Assembly (NCBI RefSeq): GCF_000235365.1
Contig: NC_016456.1
Span: 496,001 to 560,000 of the forward strand
Direction: 5' to 3'
DNA length: 64,000 nucleotides
Source: Eremothecium cymbalariae DBVPG#7215
Taxonomy: Eukaryota > Ascomycota > Saccharomycetes > Saccharomycetales > Saccharomycetaceae
Position 1 is the stretch's first letter. The number at the start of each line of letters is the position of its first letter. The notes under the pieces were generated by a model. It had not been told where the DNA came from. It worked only from the letters and a program-made list of their open reading frames with translations, and did no database searches. Of this stretch, positions 19,009-29,028 are shown in pieces. The position numbers and the translations under genes are program-made.

Positions 19009-20439
19009 ATGTCGAGATTTAATAAGAAGACGGCGCAGAAGTTTGTCGTGGTCCACAGACCTCACGATGACCCAAACTTTTATGATAATGATGCATCTGA
19101 ACACATCCTGGTGCCTGTTGAAATGCCCAATAGGGGGGGAAATAACGCTTTGCCAAAGTCATCATCGAGTGTCAGGTTTGTTAGGAAGTCTAATGAGTTT
19201 AATGAACATATTGGTGAAGCCTCTTTATATGGTATTAAATTTGATGATACAAGTTATGACTACACTAAGCATTTAAAGCCAATTGGCTTAGACCCGGAAA
19301 ACTCAATATATATATCGTCCAAGAGTAAAGTGGATAAGGTAAAGGTCAATAAGCAAAATATTGAAGAATTATTTGTGGAACCTGAATATCAAGATGGCAA
19401 AAGGAAGGAGGCAGAAGCTGTGTTCTTCAGAGGGATGGCCAAGCCAGAGTATCTGGAAAAGATGCAGGACATACCAGATGAGCTACGCGGCTTTCAACCA
19501 GATATGAACCCTGCTCTAAGAGAGGTTCTCGAAGCATTGGAAGATGATGCGTATGTTGTTAATAGCGACGTTATTGTGGGGGACGGTAGGAAGCTGCCAA
19601 AAGATGGTGCTGTTGGCGATGATGATGCCAACAACAAGAAAAGTGGCAGCGTTGAAGCAGGCCAAGAAGAAGAGGACGAGGATTTGTTTGCAGAATTGCT
19701 GGGGAGTGGCGAAGTGAAAGATAAGGAGCGATTTCAGGACGATTTTGACGAATGGGATATCGATAATTTTGAAGGATATGAAGAGCAGTGTTTCCAGGAT
19801 GAAATTGCACAATTTGACAACATCGAGAACCTCAGAGACTTACAAGCTATTGACATTGGTGCTGATGTTAGGCGATTCAAAAAAGTTCAATCCAAACAAC
19901 AGAATGCCAATGAATGGGACTCAGATGACAACTTCTCCGAAGCTCCTGACGAAGCAGAAGAGGAAAATGATGACATATTGGGAGACATGCCTGTTATAAA
20001 TAAAACTAAAATATCAGGATCTAAAAAACGTAAAGATCGTCGGAAAAAGGGAGCTATGTCTGACGTTTCTGGATACTCCATGAGCTCCAGCGCCATTGCA
20101 AGAACAGAAGTCATGACCATCTTAGATGACAAATATGATCAGATAATTAGTGGCTATGAAAACTATGAAGAAGAGCAAGAGAATAACGACGAAAACTACG
20201 TTCCATTCGACATGGCTCGTGAGCGTGCAGACTTCGAAGAACTTCTAGATGACTTCTTAGACAATTATGAACTGGAGAAGGGTGGCAGGAAATTGGCAAA
20301 GAAAGATAAAGAGATTGATAATTTGAAAATAGCTGCTGATGAAGTAAGTAAAGGAAAACTTTCGATGAGAAGGAAAAAAGAACGCAGCAAAAATGGAGTC
20401 GATGGTGTCACCAATTGCCTACAGAGCTTACGGTTTTAA
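19009..20439 (+). CDS. LTV1: 40S subunit biogenesis and export factor Ltv1
   Basis: The 476-residue protein is a late pre-40S assembly factor. The ATG at 19009 (MSRFNKKTAQKFVVVHRPHDDP) matches the S. cerevisiae start (YKL143W); the frame is open a few codons upstream without an ATG. Family blocks are visible: YGIKFDDTSYDYTKHLKPIG near residue 75, RGFQPDMNPALREVLEALEDDAYVV near 160, FDEWDIDNFEGYE near 245, KKGAMSDVSGYSMSSSAIARTE near 355 (the cluster phosphorylated by casein kinase 1 in yeast) and the C-terminal GGRKLAKKDKEI. It is highly acidic throughout, as usual for Ltv1. Confidence 0.96.
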   Translation: MSRFNKKTAQKFVVVHRPHDDPNFYDNDASEHILVPVEMPNRGGNNALPKSSSSVRFVRKSNEFNEHIGEASLYGIKFDDTSYDYTKHLKPIGLDPENSIYISSKSKVDKVKVNKQNIEELFVEPEYQDGKRKEAEAVFFRGMAKPEYLEKMQDIPDELRGFQPDMNPALREVLEALEDDAYVVNSDVIVGDGRKLPKDGAVGDDDANNKKSGSVEAGQEEEDEDLFAELLGSGEVKDKERFQDDFDEWDIDNFEGYEEQCFQDEIAQFDNIENLRDLQAIDIGADVRRFKKVQSKQQNANEWDSDDNFSEAPDEAEEENDDILGDMPVINKTKISGSKKRKDRRKKGAMSDVSGYSMSSSAIARTEVMTILDDKYDQIISGYENYEEEQENNDENYVPFDMARERADFEELLDDFLDNYELEKGGRKLAKKDKEIDNLKIAADEVSKGKLSMRRKKERSKNGVDGVTNCLQSLRF

Positions 20440-20804
20440 AGAGGATTGAAGTACATCTGTATTTGTAGTCAGCCTGCTCTTAAATCGACCCAACCCCCCC
20501 TCAGTCTAACTGTTTCACGTGATTACTGAGCTTGATCACATAACACAACGCCCCGCTGTTTCAGAGTGCAAGCCACCGCTTTGGTGAGAAATTATACATA
20601 AATATATTATTATATAAAGGGGCTGGTGTCCAGAAACTTCAAGTTTGTTGTAAACAAAAGGGGAATTCTACCTTTTGAATAGCGAACGTTATCTGTAAGT
20701 ATTAATATAGTGGTTAGCATCAAGTCTTATACTTCAAGACTTTCAAATTCAGGTTTTATTAAAGTATTAGAGAAAGCAAGTCGATTTTAGTTACCGCTAA
20801 GAAC
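20440..20804 (+). promoter_or_regulatory. MRP8 promoter region with TATA box
   Basis: TATATAAAG at 20611-20619 lies about 185 bp upstream of the MRP8 ATG. A CACGTGATTA motif occurs near 20517. Nothing else is recognised in this 365-bp gap. Confidence 0.55.
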
Positions 20805-21461
20805 ATGTCAGACGAATTAGCAACTTTAAAGAAGCAAGTGGAAGAATTACAGAGTCTAGTGAAAAGGCAAAGTTTGCTGATTTCAAAGACAGGCCAGTCT
20901 GTTCTGGAAATGCAAGTTAGTAAGCAGAAGAAAGATATTGCAGATTTTGATGATAATTACTTGCCTGCGGGTAGCAATAACAATAACGCTGGGACTCTAG
21001 ATACAACGGGGTTTGCTACGAATGAGGACTTGGTTCAGTTGGTTGGGGAATTGCAGGGGCAGTTAGATTCGATGGAGGAAAGGTCTGTGAGGAGAGTTAC
21101 AAACTCTACCAAAACTGAATCTAAGGACTTTTTGACACCTTTACCCAATGCTGATGGTGAAATTCCGGACCCTAAGAATGGGTTATTCCCCCTTACCCTA
21201 GGACACTTTGAGAAGTTGGAGGATATCAAGTTGTATAAGTTAGCTAAGTTTTATGAGTTGCTCGCACCTTCTATAAAAGAGCAGGAGAAGTTTGAAGAAT
21301 TTTTAGAGGGCAAGGTTGGCGACTTTCATATCAGTGAAACACCAGATGACGATATTGAGAAGGAACTCAAGTCGCTAAGTAAGGAAGAGCTAGATGATAT
21401 CTTCAATGATGTTGCTAGATATCTTGGTATTAGGGTCAGAAGAGGTACAGATATTTGCTAA
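20805..21461 (+). CDS. MRP8: Mrp8-family coiled-coil protein
   Basis: The 218-residue protein starts with a coiled coil (MSDELATLKKQVEELQSLVKRQ). An acidic linker follows, then a conserved C-terminal block (TLGHFEKLEDIKLYKLAKFYELLAPSIKEQEKFEEFL). S. cerevisiae Mrp8 (YKL142W, 219 aa) was once listed as a mitochondrial ribosomal protein, but there is no presequence here and the biochemical role is unclear. Position after LTV1 matches S. cerevisiae. Confidence 0.88.
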   Translation: MSDELATLKKQVEELQSLVKRQSLLISKTGQSVLEMQVSKQKKDIADFDDNYLPAGSNNNNAGTLDTTGFATNEDLVQLVGELQGQLDSMEERSVRRVTNSTKTESKDFLTPLPNADGEIPDPKNGLFPLTLGHFEKLEDIKLYKLAKFYELLAPSIKEQEKFEEFLEGKVGDFHISETPDDDIEKELKSLSKEELDDIFNDVARYLGIRVRRGTDIC

Positions 21462-21771
21462 GGGTTACATGGGGGGGAGGTGTCGTAATACGTTCTGAAC
21501 TACATTTTTTGTAAGAGATGAATAAAATCCATTTATTCAATGTTACTCAAATATATTCAATTTTTATTTTACTTTATATTTTTGTGTCCAACATACGTTT
21601 TCAACCTCCCAAGTGTTGGATCTCTGCTACTTGGTTACCTTGTGAGATTGTTCCCATTCAACTTATCAAGTATATTTTTATGTAATTATTATGTGTCAAA
21701 TAATCTACAGTTGTCTACGTTTTAAAATAGTAACAATTTGAGTGTTGTTTATATACAGGAGTAGCTTAGAT
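21462..21771. other. MRP8-NOP9 convergent 3' region, 310 bp
   Basis: An AT-rich gap between two gene ends with TATATT- and TTTTTAT-type stretches. I see no gene or RNA here. Confidence 0.6.
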
Positions 21772-23835
21772 CTATCTTCTTTGAGTGCCAAAGTTCTTCT
21801 TCTTGAACTTTTTGTCCTCTTGGTATCTATCAGAACCATTTGGAGCACCACGTTTTTTATAATCGGCGGTAGAGGAGGTGGTCGATTTGGGTTGCAAAGG
21901 TTTAGAATCAGGGAACAATTCAGAGTCTTGCTCCCTAACCTTCTTTTTCCAGTCAAACCTTTTTCTAACATACAGTTCTAAATTCCAGTTCTTCCATACC
22001 TGTCTTCCATAAACGTTATTCTTAACCTTCGTTGCCTCAACTGTCAGAGCTTCAGCAATACGTTCCTTGTACAATGCTAACTTTGCGGTGAATTCCCACA
22101 ATTTATCCATAAGGTGTGAGCCATATGCGTTACAGGATAAATTGACAACGTCCTTGCACAACACATTTAATAAAAGCTTTCTCTTTATTATATCCACCCT
22201 CTTAACTTGTAAGACATGCTGTACAACGTATGAAAATACGCCATGATAGCACATCATTAGACAGCGTTCTTCTGGTAGGTCTAATAGTGAGTCAATGGTT
22301 ATTCCCAAAAATTGATCATCATAATCTATTAACTTTTCCAAAAATAATGCTCTTCTTCTTTCTTCTGCGGTGGGCCAGTCATCTCTGGTATTTCCTAAGG
22401 TAGAAGAACTCAATAAAAGACAGCTTTCTAAAATGTTTTTGGTTTCAGAGGCCTCTGGATAGAATTTTTGCTTGAGTTTCTCCACAATCTCTTCCCGCTT
22501 AAAGTTGCCTTGGCGAATAGAAGCGTCTATGATCTCAATCCCAAAATCTACATTAGAGTTTAACAAAATATCTAATTCAGGTGTTAAATCGTTTAGTATC
22601 CTTCTCACTTCGTTCTGATGCAGATTCTTCAACAATGCTTGAACCACGAATGCGGCGGTAGAGTCTCTCTTTGCCAATTTCACGATACGGTCCTGCATAT
22701 ACAGTCGATACAGTCTTTCTGCATACTTGACTTTTGTAAATCCAACGATATTCTGCAGAAAATGTGAGCCAACAGAATCAGAAAGCAAGTATTCGATAAA
22801 TGCTTCCTCCTTTGCGTCTTTTTCTGTGGAGTCACTGAATATTAGACTCCAGAAGGAACGATCCCTATCAAAGATACCCTCGACTTGGAGAATAAGCTGG
22901 ATCACTGGAGAAGCGACCTTGTCCACACAATACTCTCTCATTTTAGTAATATGGCTAGGACTTATTTTAGAAAGGTTCTTTGAACCTTGTTCAACTCCAC
23001 CAGAAAAATCTTTATATAGAGATGATAAAATATCCTTTAATTCGGTCTTGAAAGAATCTGGAGTCCTGTACACTTTATTGAAATCATCATTGTCTTTCAA
23101 ATCAATCATTTTCCGTGCAATTTTCGACTTTTTAGACCTGAGAGTAGAGTTGGTTTTGGTACTACTTGGTAAAGTCTTGGAGGACAGGATTAAAATCAAT
23201 AATCTTAATACATGGGATGCATATTGATGATTAACCATCATTTTGAAATGAGGTTTGAACTCGTTCAACATAAACAAAAACAAGTTCTCCATAGATGCAT
23301 ATATACCATCCTCTTGTTCAGGTATAGCATCCTCAAAGGTAGGAGTCAGTAATTCCTTTTCCACTAACGCAGCACTTCGCACCAGTAGCGTTTCCAAGAC
23401 ATGAGAAGCGTACTTGTGACAGGAAACATTTATAAAAAACCCATTGAACGTCCGAAAAATGGATTTAAGCTGCTTTTCATCACTCTCTAGTATTATACGT
23501 TCCATCAACTTTGAACAAATTTGAGAAGTTGCTAATTTTAGTTCTTTCCCCTTGCTTTCTTCAATAACACTATTCACAAATTGATACTTTTCGTCTGCTG
23601 TTTCAAATGTATCAATTTTCAAAGTACTTTCCGCTTTCTTGAAATATTCAAGCTCATCTGTTTGCAACGTACCGAAAAAAGTATTTGGTTGACATATACT
23701 ATTATCATTTACGTCAGAAAGTTTAATAGATACCGGGTATTCACCATCACCATCATGCTCATCTCCATGCTTGAAAGGTTCAAATTGGTCTTTTTGTTGC
23801 TTTTTAAGTAAGTTTCTTCCTCTTTGTTTAGCCAT
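21772..23835 (-). CDS. NOP9: Pumilio-repeat ribosome biogenesis factor Nop9
   Basis: The 687-residue nucleolar RNA-binding protein is required for 18S rRNA maturation and acts on pre-rRNA near the ITS1 cleavage sites. Pumilio-like helical repeats cover most of the protein ([15 protein letters not shown] near residue 140, [16 protein letters not shown] near 200, [13 protein letters not shown] near 350, [15 protein letters not shown] near 580). The N-terminus is basic and the C-terminus is lysine/arginine-rich. The first ATG in frame is at 23835 ([20 protein letters not shown]). It aligns closely with S. cerevisiae YJL010C (666 aa), which separates it from Puf6. Confidence 0.95.
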   Translation of the reverse strand: MAKQRGRNLLKKQQKDQFEPFKHGDEHDGDGEYPVSIKLSDVNDNSICQPNTFFGTLQTDELEYFKKAESTLKIDTFETADEKYQFVNSVIEESKGKELKLATSQICSKLMERIILESDEKQLKSIFRTFNGFFINVSCHKYASHVLETLLVRSAALVEKELLTPTFEDAIPEQEDGIYASMENLFLFMLNEFKPHFKMMVNHQYASHVLRLLILILSSKTLPSSTKTNSTLRSKKSKIARKMIDLKDNDDFNKVYRTPDSFKTELKDILSSLYKDFSGGVEQGSKNLSKISPSHITKMREYCVDKVASPVIQLILQVEGIFDRDRSFWSLIFSDSTEKDAKEEAFIEYLLSDSVGSHFLQNIVGFTKVKYAERLYRLYMQDRIVKLAKRDSTAAFVVQALLKNLHQNEVRRILNDLTPELDILLNSNVDFGIEIIDASIRQGNFKREEIVEKLKQKFYPEASETKNILESCLLLSSSTLGNTRDDWPTAEERRRALFLEKLIDYDDQFLGITIDSLLDLPEERCLMMCYHGVFSYVVQHVLQVKRVDIIKRKLLLNVLCKDVVNLSCNAYGSHLMDKLWEFTAKLALYKERIAEALTVEATKVKNNVYGRQVWKNWNLELYVRKRFDWKKKVREQDSELFPDSKPLQPKSTTSSTADYKKRGAPNGSDRYQEDKKFKKKNFGTQRR

Positions 23836-24232
23836 CAATAATATTAAACCAAATATATATAACCTCGAATCCTAAATATGTGAATCAAAGCAGTCATTTA
23901 CCTTATCTCATCACACATCGCAGCTCAACAAGAATCCTAATTTTCAAATTTTCAAATATAAAATTAAAAAAGTCCGTTTCTTTTTTTCATTTTTGAAGTT
24001 TCGAACCTTCAAATATCATGTTATACGTAAATAACCATGTCATGTAAACCAAGAGTGTATGTTTGATCGAATTGTTCACGAGTGTTACACGAAGTTGACG
24101 GCAGAGTGTGATGTAATTATATCTATATACGTTGCTGTTTTATTGTGATATATTCTAGTCTACATGCAGTGTGCTTTTTTTCTGGCTTTTTTTCCTTTTT
24201 CCTTGATTAGTTTTAACTTGGAAGATGGATTT
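23836..24232 (-). promoter_or_regulatory. NOP9 promoter region with PAC-like motif
   Basis: GTGATGAGAT on the minus strand (CTCATC at 23907-23912 on +) lies about 75 bp upstream of the NOP9 ATG and matches PAC (GCGATGAGNT) at all but one position. A/T tracts around 23940-24000 resemble RRPE. The rest is the CCT8 3' flank. Confidence 0.55.
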
Positions 24233-25933
24233 CTAATCGTCCTGATCCCAGTTACCTGGCTTTGGACCCTTTGGCGGTGCTGGACCACCAGCTCTCTTAG
24301 CCATAATGATTTGGTCGACAGAAAGTACTGTAGTTGCTGCTTCAGTAGCGACGTTGATGGCAAATTTCTTAGCCGCTAGAAGATCGTAGACACCTTCTTT
24401 TCTTATATCTATAACGCCTTCGCTTGAGACACCTTCGATGTCAATACCTTGATATAGCTTCTCTCTTGATGGCCCAGCAGTGTCGCCTTCGTCAATAGCA
24501 TGGGCAGCATATAGGTTTGGTAGTACTTCGTTTGCGTTCAAACCAGCAGTCTCCGCCAAAGTTCTAGGCACGACCTCGAAAGCAGCTGCAAATTGTTTGA
24601 TTGCCAGCTGGAGTAGGCCTGGCGTACGTTCACCATATTTGGTAATTCTCGACACTAGGTCAATCTCCGTGGCACCAGCACCGGGCAACAATTTACCACC
24701 TTCAAACTTCATCAAACCCTTAATAGCAGCGACACCACCATCAATAGCTCTTTCGATATTGTCTAGGTTATTTTGGGTAGCTCCTCTTAAAATGATGGTA
24801 GCGGTTCTTGAGGTTTCCTCTTGTTCTTGTTTAAAGACAGTGACTCTGTTACCACCAATCTCCATTGTTTTAACCGTTTCTACAATACCGATTTCTTCTG
24901 GAGTTGGAGCACCAAGTCTTGGCATGGGTGTGGCTCCACAGACACGACAAATTCTTCTTAATTCAAATTTAGATGAAACCTTAAGAACCAGAATGCCATA
25001 TCTATCCAAGTAGTGTAAAGCTAACTCGCCAACGCCGCTACCTGCAATAACACATTTAACCCCGGTATCTGCAATCTCCGTGATCATCGCATCCAACTGT
25101 TTTTCTTCGCCTTTAGTAAAGTCTAGCATTTCCTGTGCATTGTGTAATAGAACTGTACCCTTAGTTTCCGTATTGGCAATGTCGACAGGACAGGTAAATA
25201 CGGCAACCTTGTGTTTCCCAGCACCTTGAGGAAGTGACCTCAAATGACCAACTGGCTCATGGTTGAATACCATACCCTTGACAACAAAAGAGTTAGATAG
25301 AGAATTACCCATGATCTTCACAACCCTAATGGAGTCAACATTGAAAAAATCAGACTTGGAAGGCAAAACATATGATACAGCCTCTGCAACCAGATCACCT
25401 AACAGATCCTCAAACCCATGCTGTTTGGAAGATATAACAGGCTTAATCGCCTTGACCAATTCATTCTTGTCGTGCTTGTCGATGACCTCGTTAACAACCA
25501 TCTTATCCAATTCCTCCAAGGTAAAGTTCTTGGCCACATTATAACCCTGAATAATCTCCACTGGCGACAGGCCTAAAGCAATTAACTTCTCACTAACATT
25601 CAAAAGCTCACCAGCAAGTACCATCACAAAATTAGTCCCATCACCAACATCTATCTTCTGCTGTTCAGAAGCCATCACTAAAACTTTAACGGCCGGATGC
25701 ACAATTTCCAACTCCCTAAGCATCGTGGCAGCATCATTGGTAATAATATACTTCCCTATGTGGTTCACTATTATTTTATTTCTACCACATGGCCCCATAG
25801 AAGTCAAACACATCTGATGGATCTCACGAATCGCAGCAATAGATTTTTGGATTTGCCCATCTGCATTGGAATAACTATTATACCCCTGTTTGAACAACCC
25901 AGCATTCGGATTCTGAGGTAATTTCAAAGACAT
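24233..25933 (-). CDS. CCT8: Chaperonin CCT/TRiC subunit theta
   Basis: The 566-residue group II chaperonin subunit of the cytosolic TRiC ring folds actin, tubulin and WD-repeat proteins with ATP. Equatorial motifs are intact: SMGPCGRNKI and NDAATMLRELEIVHP near residues 45-75, GDGTNFVMVLAGELL near 97, and the C-terminal nucleotide motif LLPGAGATEIDLV near 415. The C-terminal tail is GGPAPPKGPKPGNWDQDD. S. cerevisiae YJL008C is 568 aa. The upstream region contains an exact PACE element. Confidence 0.97.
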   Translation of the reverse strand: MSLKLPQNPNAGLFKQGYNSYSNADGQIQKSIAAIREIHQMCLTSMGPCGRNKIIVNHIGKYIITNDAATMLRELEIVHPAVKVLVMASEQQKIDVGDGTNFVMVLAGELLNVSEKLIALGLSPVEIIQGYNVAKNFTLEELDKMVVNEVIDKHDKNELVKAIKPVISSKQHGFEDLLGDLVAEAVSYVLPSKSDFFNVDSIRVVKIMGNSLSNSFVVKGMVFNHEPVGHLRSLPQGAGKHKVAVFTCPVDIANTETKGTVLLHNAQEMLDFTKGEEKQLDAMITEIADTGVKCVIAGSGVGELALHYLDRYGILVLKVSSKFELRRICRVCGATPMPRLGAPTPEEIGIVETVKTMEIGGNRVTVFKQEQEETSRTATIILRGATQNNLDNIERAIDGGVAAIKGLMKFEGGKLLPGAGATEIDLVSRITKYGERTPGLLQLAIKQFAAAFEVVPRTLAETAGLNANEVLPNLYAAHAIDEGDTAGPSREKLYQGIDIEGVSSEGVIDIRKEGVYDLLAAKKFAINVATEAATTVLSVDQIIMAKRAGGPAPPKGPKPGNWDQDD

Positions 25934-26314
25934 CTTACTTCAGCTATACAAGATCTCTAGGATAACACAATTGAGGATATTGATTGGCCTTTACTATCCA
26001 ATTTATCCTTTCCTTTATATTTTTAAATTGGCGTGATGAATACTGGATACATTTTGCCACCAATAAATAAATAAATCTTGCAAAAACTTTTCTAGTACAA
26101 CTTTTTAAAGATCATCAATAACGGACTACACAGAGAGAGAGAAACACAACGCCACTGCGTGTTTAATATCCTTGAAGACGTCCGCTGTGCAGCTTATGGC
26201 ACCTTCTTAAACTAAACCGTTTGGTTATTGGCTTCCATCCAACGTATTTATAATCATGTGACTAATATTTATAGATGTGACTTGTGTTCTGGTTGATACA
26301 TATTAACAAAACAT
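25934..26314. other. CCT8 upstream and tRNA upstream region, about 380 bp
   Basis: This contains the CCT8 promoter with a PACE site at 26053-26061, followed by a region leading to the tRNA-Met gene. I see no LTR or transposon remnant next to the tRNA. Confidence 0.55.
26053..26061 (-). promoter_or_regulatory. PACE (Rpn4-type) site upstream of CCT8
   Basis: GGTGGCAAA on the minus strand lies 120 bp upstream of the CCT8 ATG, in the same orientation relative to the gene as the PACE of PRE3. It is an exact consensus match. Confidence 0.7.
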
Positions 26315-26387
26315 GCTGCAGTAGCTCAGTCGGAAGAGCGTCAGTCTCATAATCTGAAGGTCGAGAGTTCGAACCTCCCCTGGAGCA
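26315..26387 (+). tRNA. tRNA-Met (CAU), elongator type, no intron
   Basis: The 73-nt gene folds into a cloverleaf with anticodon CAT in the loop CTCATAA. The A box TAGCTCAGTCGG and B box GAGTTCGAACC are present, and a T6 terminator follows at 26390-26395. The sequence is nearly identical to the S. cerevisiae elongator tRNA-Met and lacks initiator features. The acceptor stem has G4 opposite G69 where S. cerevisiae has a U-G wobble, so one stem pair is mismatched. The discriminator is A. Confidence 0.95.
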
Positions 26388-26574
26388 TATTTTTTATTTG
26401 ATAATAACAAACTTCGGATCGATTTCCCTATATAAATATAAATTTAATTAATATATATATTTTATATGTTTATTTCCGCTTTGAATATCGAAGTTCAAGG
26501 GAAAGTGAAAGTTTCAACGGGAGCGTATTAGTTGGTTTTCTAATAGTGTAGTTGATATTGAAGGGGGGCCCTTG

Positions 26575-28983
26575 ATGAACTATGATAGATATGATTATGA
26601 TCCCACAGAGGATATTGTTAATATTCTTTCTGGAACAGATTCTCTTGACCAGCTTGGGGAGCTAATAGCTGTGACGAATAAATATAAATTGCAGTTAGAG
26701 GCAGAAATACGTGAGGAGGTTGATGGGGAGATACCTGGAAGTGATCATGAGAATATTGAAGATCTTGTAGATCTAACAAAAGATATACAAGAGGTACAAT
26801 TGTTGTCCAGGACTACTGAGTGTACTATTTCTAATTTGACTAAAGATATTTCATACTTGGATAATGCCAAGAGGAATTTAACGCAGTCTATGACATGGTT
26901 TCAGAATTTGAAGGCTCTCGGTGATATGTACGCTCAGTGTGTGAAACATATTGAGACGAATAATTTTAAAGAGATGGGTACGCCATATTATATGATGGTA
27001 TCCCTTAGTATTTCGTTTCAAGAATATCGGTCGGTTGATGAGATTAACAAGCTGTTAAGTCAGGTGGCTAAGTTAGAGGAGGAAACGGTGAGCCGGATTA
27101 AGCTTTTATATCGGAAGTTGTTTGAGAACAAGGGAGCGTTGGAGGTAGATGAGTCAGAGTTTAGAGATGGAGCTTGTACACTTTTGGAGGTGAATGGAAC
27201 GGCAAAGTTTGATGTTATTGATTGGTGTTTGGATAGAATCCTGTATGAAATAAGGGAGATATTCCACGTTGATGATGAAGCAGGTTCGCTGGAGAATATA
27301 TCTCGTAGGTATTTGTTTTTCAAAAAACTATTGAACAATTTCCAGGTTAATTTTGCGACATACTTCTCTCCTGACTGGGATATGCCCTTGAGGCTTGTTT
27401 CAACGTTTATTATTTTTACGAAGCACGATGTTGAGATTTTGCTTTCAAGGGAAATGAAGAAGGAACCATCTTTGGAGTTATTTGTTGAAGCATTGCAAAG
27501 CACTATTGATTTTGAAAAATACATAAACGTTAAGTTTTCAAATAAACTGAACAGCATATCGACGGAGAAGATTTCTTCATGCTTTGGGCCGTTTTTATCC
27601 CTATGGATTACACATCATGATCGTGTGATGAATTCAAAATTGTTGACATATATGAGTGAACAGAAGCTTCCCAACACGTCGGATTCCCATGTAGTGCCTT
27701 CTAGTGCAGATTTATTTCGCACCTATCGTTCGATCCTAACCCAGACTTTAGAATTAATTGATGGGGATGGTAGGATGACCGTGCTCGCTGATTTAGCAAA
27801 ATTCTTTTCTAAATGGCTTATTGAATACTCTAACAAGATTTTACAACCTTTGTTACTTCCTGAGAATGCAAAAATTGAAGATAAACGGGAAGTTATATTA
27901 TACACCATATTAATGATCAACACTGCAGATTACTGTTCTATAACCTCGGGACAGTTGGAAGAAAAATTGCAAGAATATGCAAAATCTTCGGACGCTATCT
28001 CTAAGAACTTTGAGAAATCTAAGGCTAACTTTGGAACGCTCATATCACGAGGTATACAATTTCTCATTGTGCATATCGTGTCTCCTGAATTGAGGTTCGC
28101 TTGGAGAGAGTTTTCAAATTATGATTGGCGTCATTCTATGGTAGAAGATTACAGTAGATATATCGTCACTTTGAAGCACATATTGTCAGCTGAAGAGAAC
28201 CAGGAGAGGACATTGTTACAATATATGCTTTCTCAATTCAACAGGGATGTATATGTGTGGAATTTGTCAGACAAAATTGTTGACCAAGTGACAGTTGAAT
28301 ATTTACGTTGCATTGTGGATTTATTAAAATCTCAGGAACCGTTTGGCGATATTAATACCAAGAGACACCTTTCAGCCAAACAAGTCGTTCATATTGCCGA
28401 ACAATTGTTATTAGATGTACAACTACTCAAGGAAGCTTTGAAGAAACTTCCAGATTCACTGCCGAATGTGAGTTCGGGACAAAATAATAGGGTATTTAGA
28501 CATGTTGATGCTAATATTCAACAATTAACAGATTTTATAAACGTGTTGGCCATCCAAGCTGATTCTCCTGCAGTATATCAAGAGTGTTATGACAGCATCA
28601 TTAAAACTAGAAATCATGTGGTTTGGGCCTTAATTCTAATGTTGAAAGGTACGCCGTGGGACTTGGCAATGTGGAAGTCATATTGGATAGAATTTAAAAA
28701 AGAGGAACCTCAGGCAACTGAAAAAGACAGAGACACTGGGTTTTTCATATTTGGTCGCGACGAGGGCATAATACGATCCTTTGTTTTAGGCCTGTTAAGA
28801 ATTCCAGACCCTACTTGGAAAACATTCATATCGGATCAGTTGAGAATTGTTATTTCGAGACCAGCTAGTAGAACACCGACACCGCCTCCAACAACAAATT
28901 CTGCGCCTGCTATCAATAAGACTATAAATGAAAATTTCAAGAGCTTAGTCTCGAGCTCTAGGTTTTTCCATAGAGGTGGCTAA
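26575..28983 (+). CDS. VPS53: GARP complex subunit Vps53
   Basis: The 802-residue subunit of the Golgi-associated retrograde protein tethering complex (Vps51-54) works in endosome-to-Golgi transport. The first ATG in frame is 26575 (MNYDRYDYDPTEDIVNILS). The N-terminal Vps53-family block with coiled-coil character (about residues 20-190: LEAEIREEVDGE, VQLLSRTTECTISNLTKDI) is followed by helical repeats. The C-terminus is Pro/Thr-rich (RTPTPPPTT) and less conserved. S. cerevisiae YJL029C is 822 aa. The VPS53-MAD2-BET4 order and orientation match S. cerevisiae YJL029C-YJL030W-YJL031C. Confidence 0.93.
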   Translation: MNYDRYDYDPTEDIVNILSGTDSLDQLGELIAVTNKYKLQLEAEIREEVDGEIPGSDHENIEDLVDLTKDIQEVQLLSRTTECTISNLTKDISYLDNAKRNLTQSMTWFQNLKALGDMYAQCVKHIETNNFKEMGTPYYMMVSLSISFQEYRSVDEINKLLSQVAKLEEETVSRIKLLYRKLFENKGALEVDESEFRDGACTLLEVNGTAKFDVIDWCLDRILYEIREIFHVDDEAGSLENISRRYLFFKKLLNNFQVNFATYFSPDWDMPLRLVSTFIIFTKHDVEILLSREMKKEPSLELFVEALQSTIDFEKYINVKFSNKLNSISTEKISSCFGPFLSLWITHHDRVMNSKLLTYMSEQKLPNTSDSHVVPSSADLFRTYRSILTQTLELIDGDGRMTVLADLAKFFSKWLIEYSNKILQPLLLPENAKIEDKREVILYTILMINTADYCSITSGQLEEKLQEYAKSSDAISKNFEKSKANFGTLISRGIQFLIVHIVSPELRFAWREFSNYDWRHSMVEDYSRYIVTLKHILSAEENQERTLLQYMLSQFNRDVYVWNLSDKIVDQVTVEYLRCIVDLLKSQEPFGDINTKRHLSAKQVVHIAEQLLLDVQLLKEALKKLPDSLPNVSSGQNNRVFRHVDANIQQLTDFINVLAIQADSPAVYQECYDSIIKTRNHVVWALILMLKGTPWDLAMWKSYWIEFKKEEPQATEKDRDTGFFIFGRDEGIIRSFVLGLLRIPDPTWKTFISDQLRIVISRPASRTPTPPPTTNSAPAINKTINENFKSLVSSSRFFHRGG

Positions 28984-29028
28984 CAGATCTTATGCATGTA
29001 CGTATATATATTATTTAACTGTTATTAC

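Noticed and set aside
21772..23835. Identification as Puf6
   Set aside because: Both are pumilio-like nucleolar proteins, but the N-terminus, the repeats and the C-terminal [12 protein letters not shown] block match Nop9.
26280..26420. Possible Ty/LTR insertion next to the tRNA
   Set aside because: tRNA flanks were inspected for TGTTG...CAACA-type LTR ends and target duplications; none seen.
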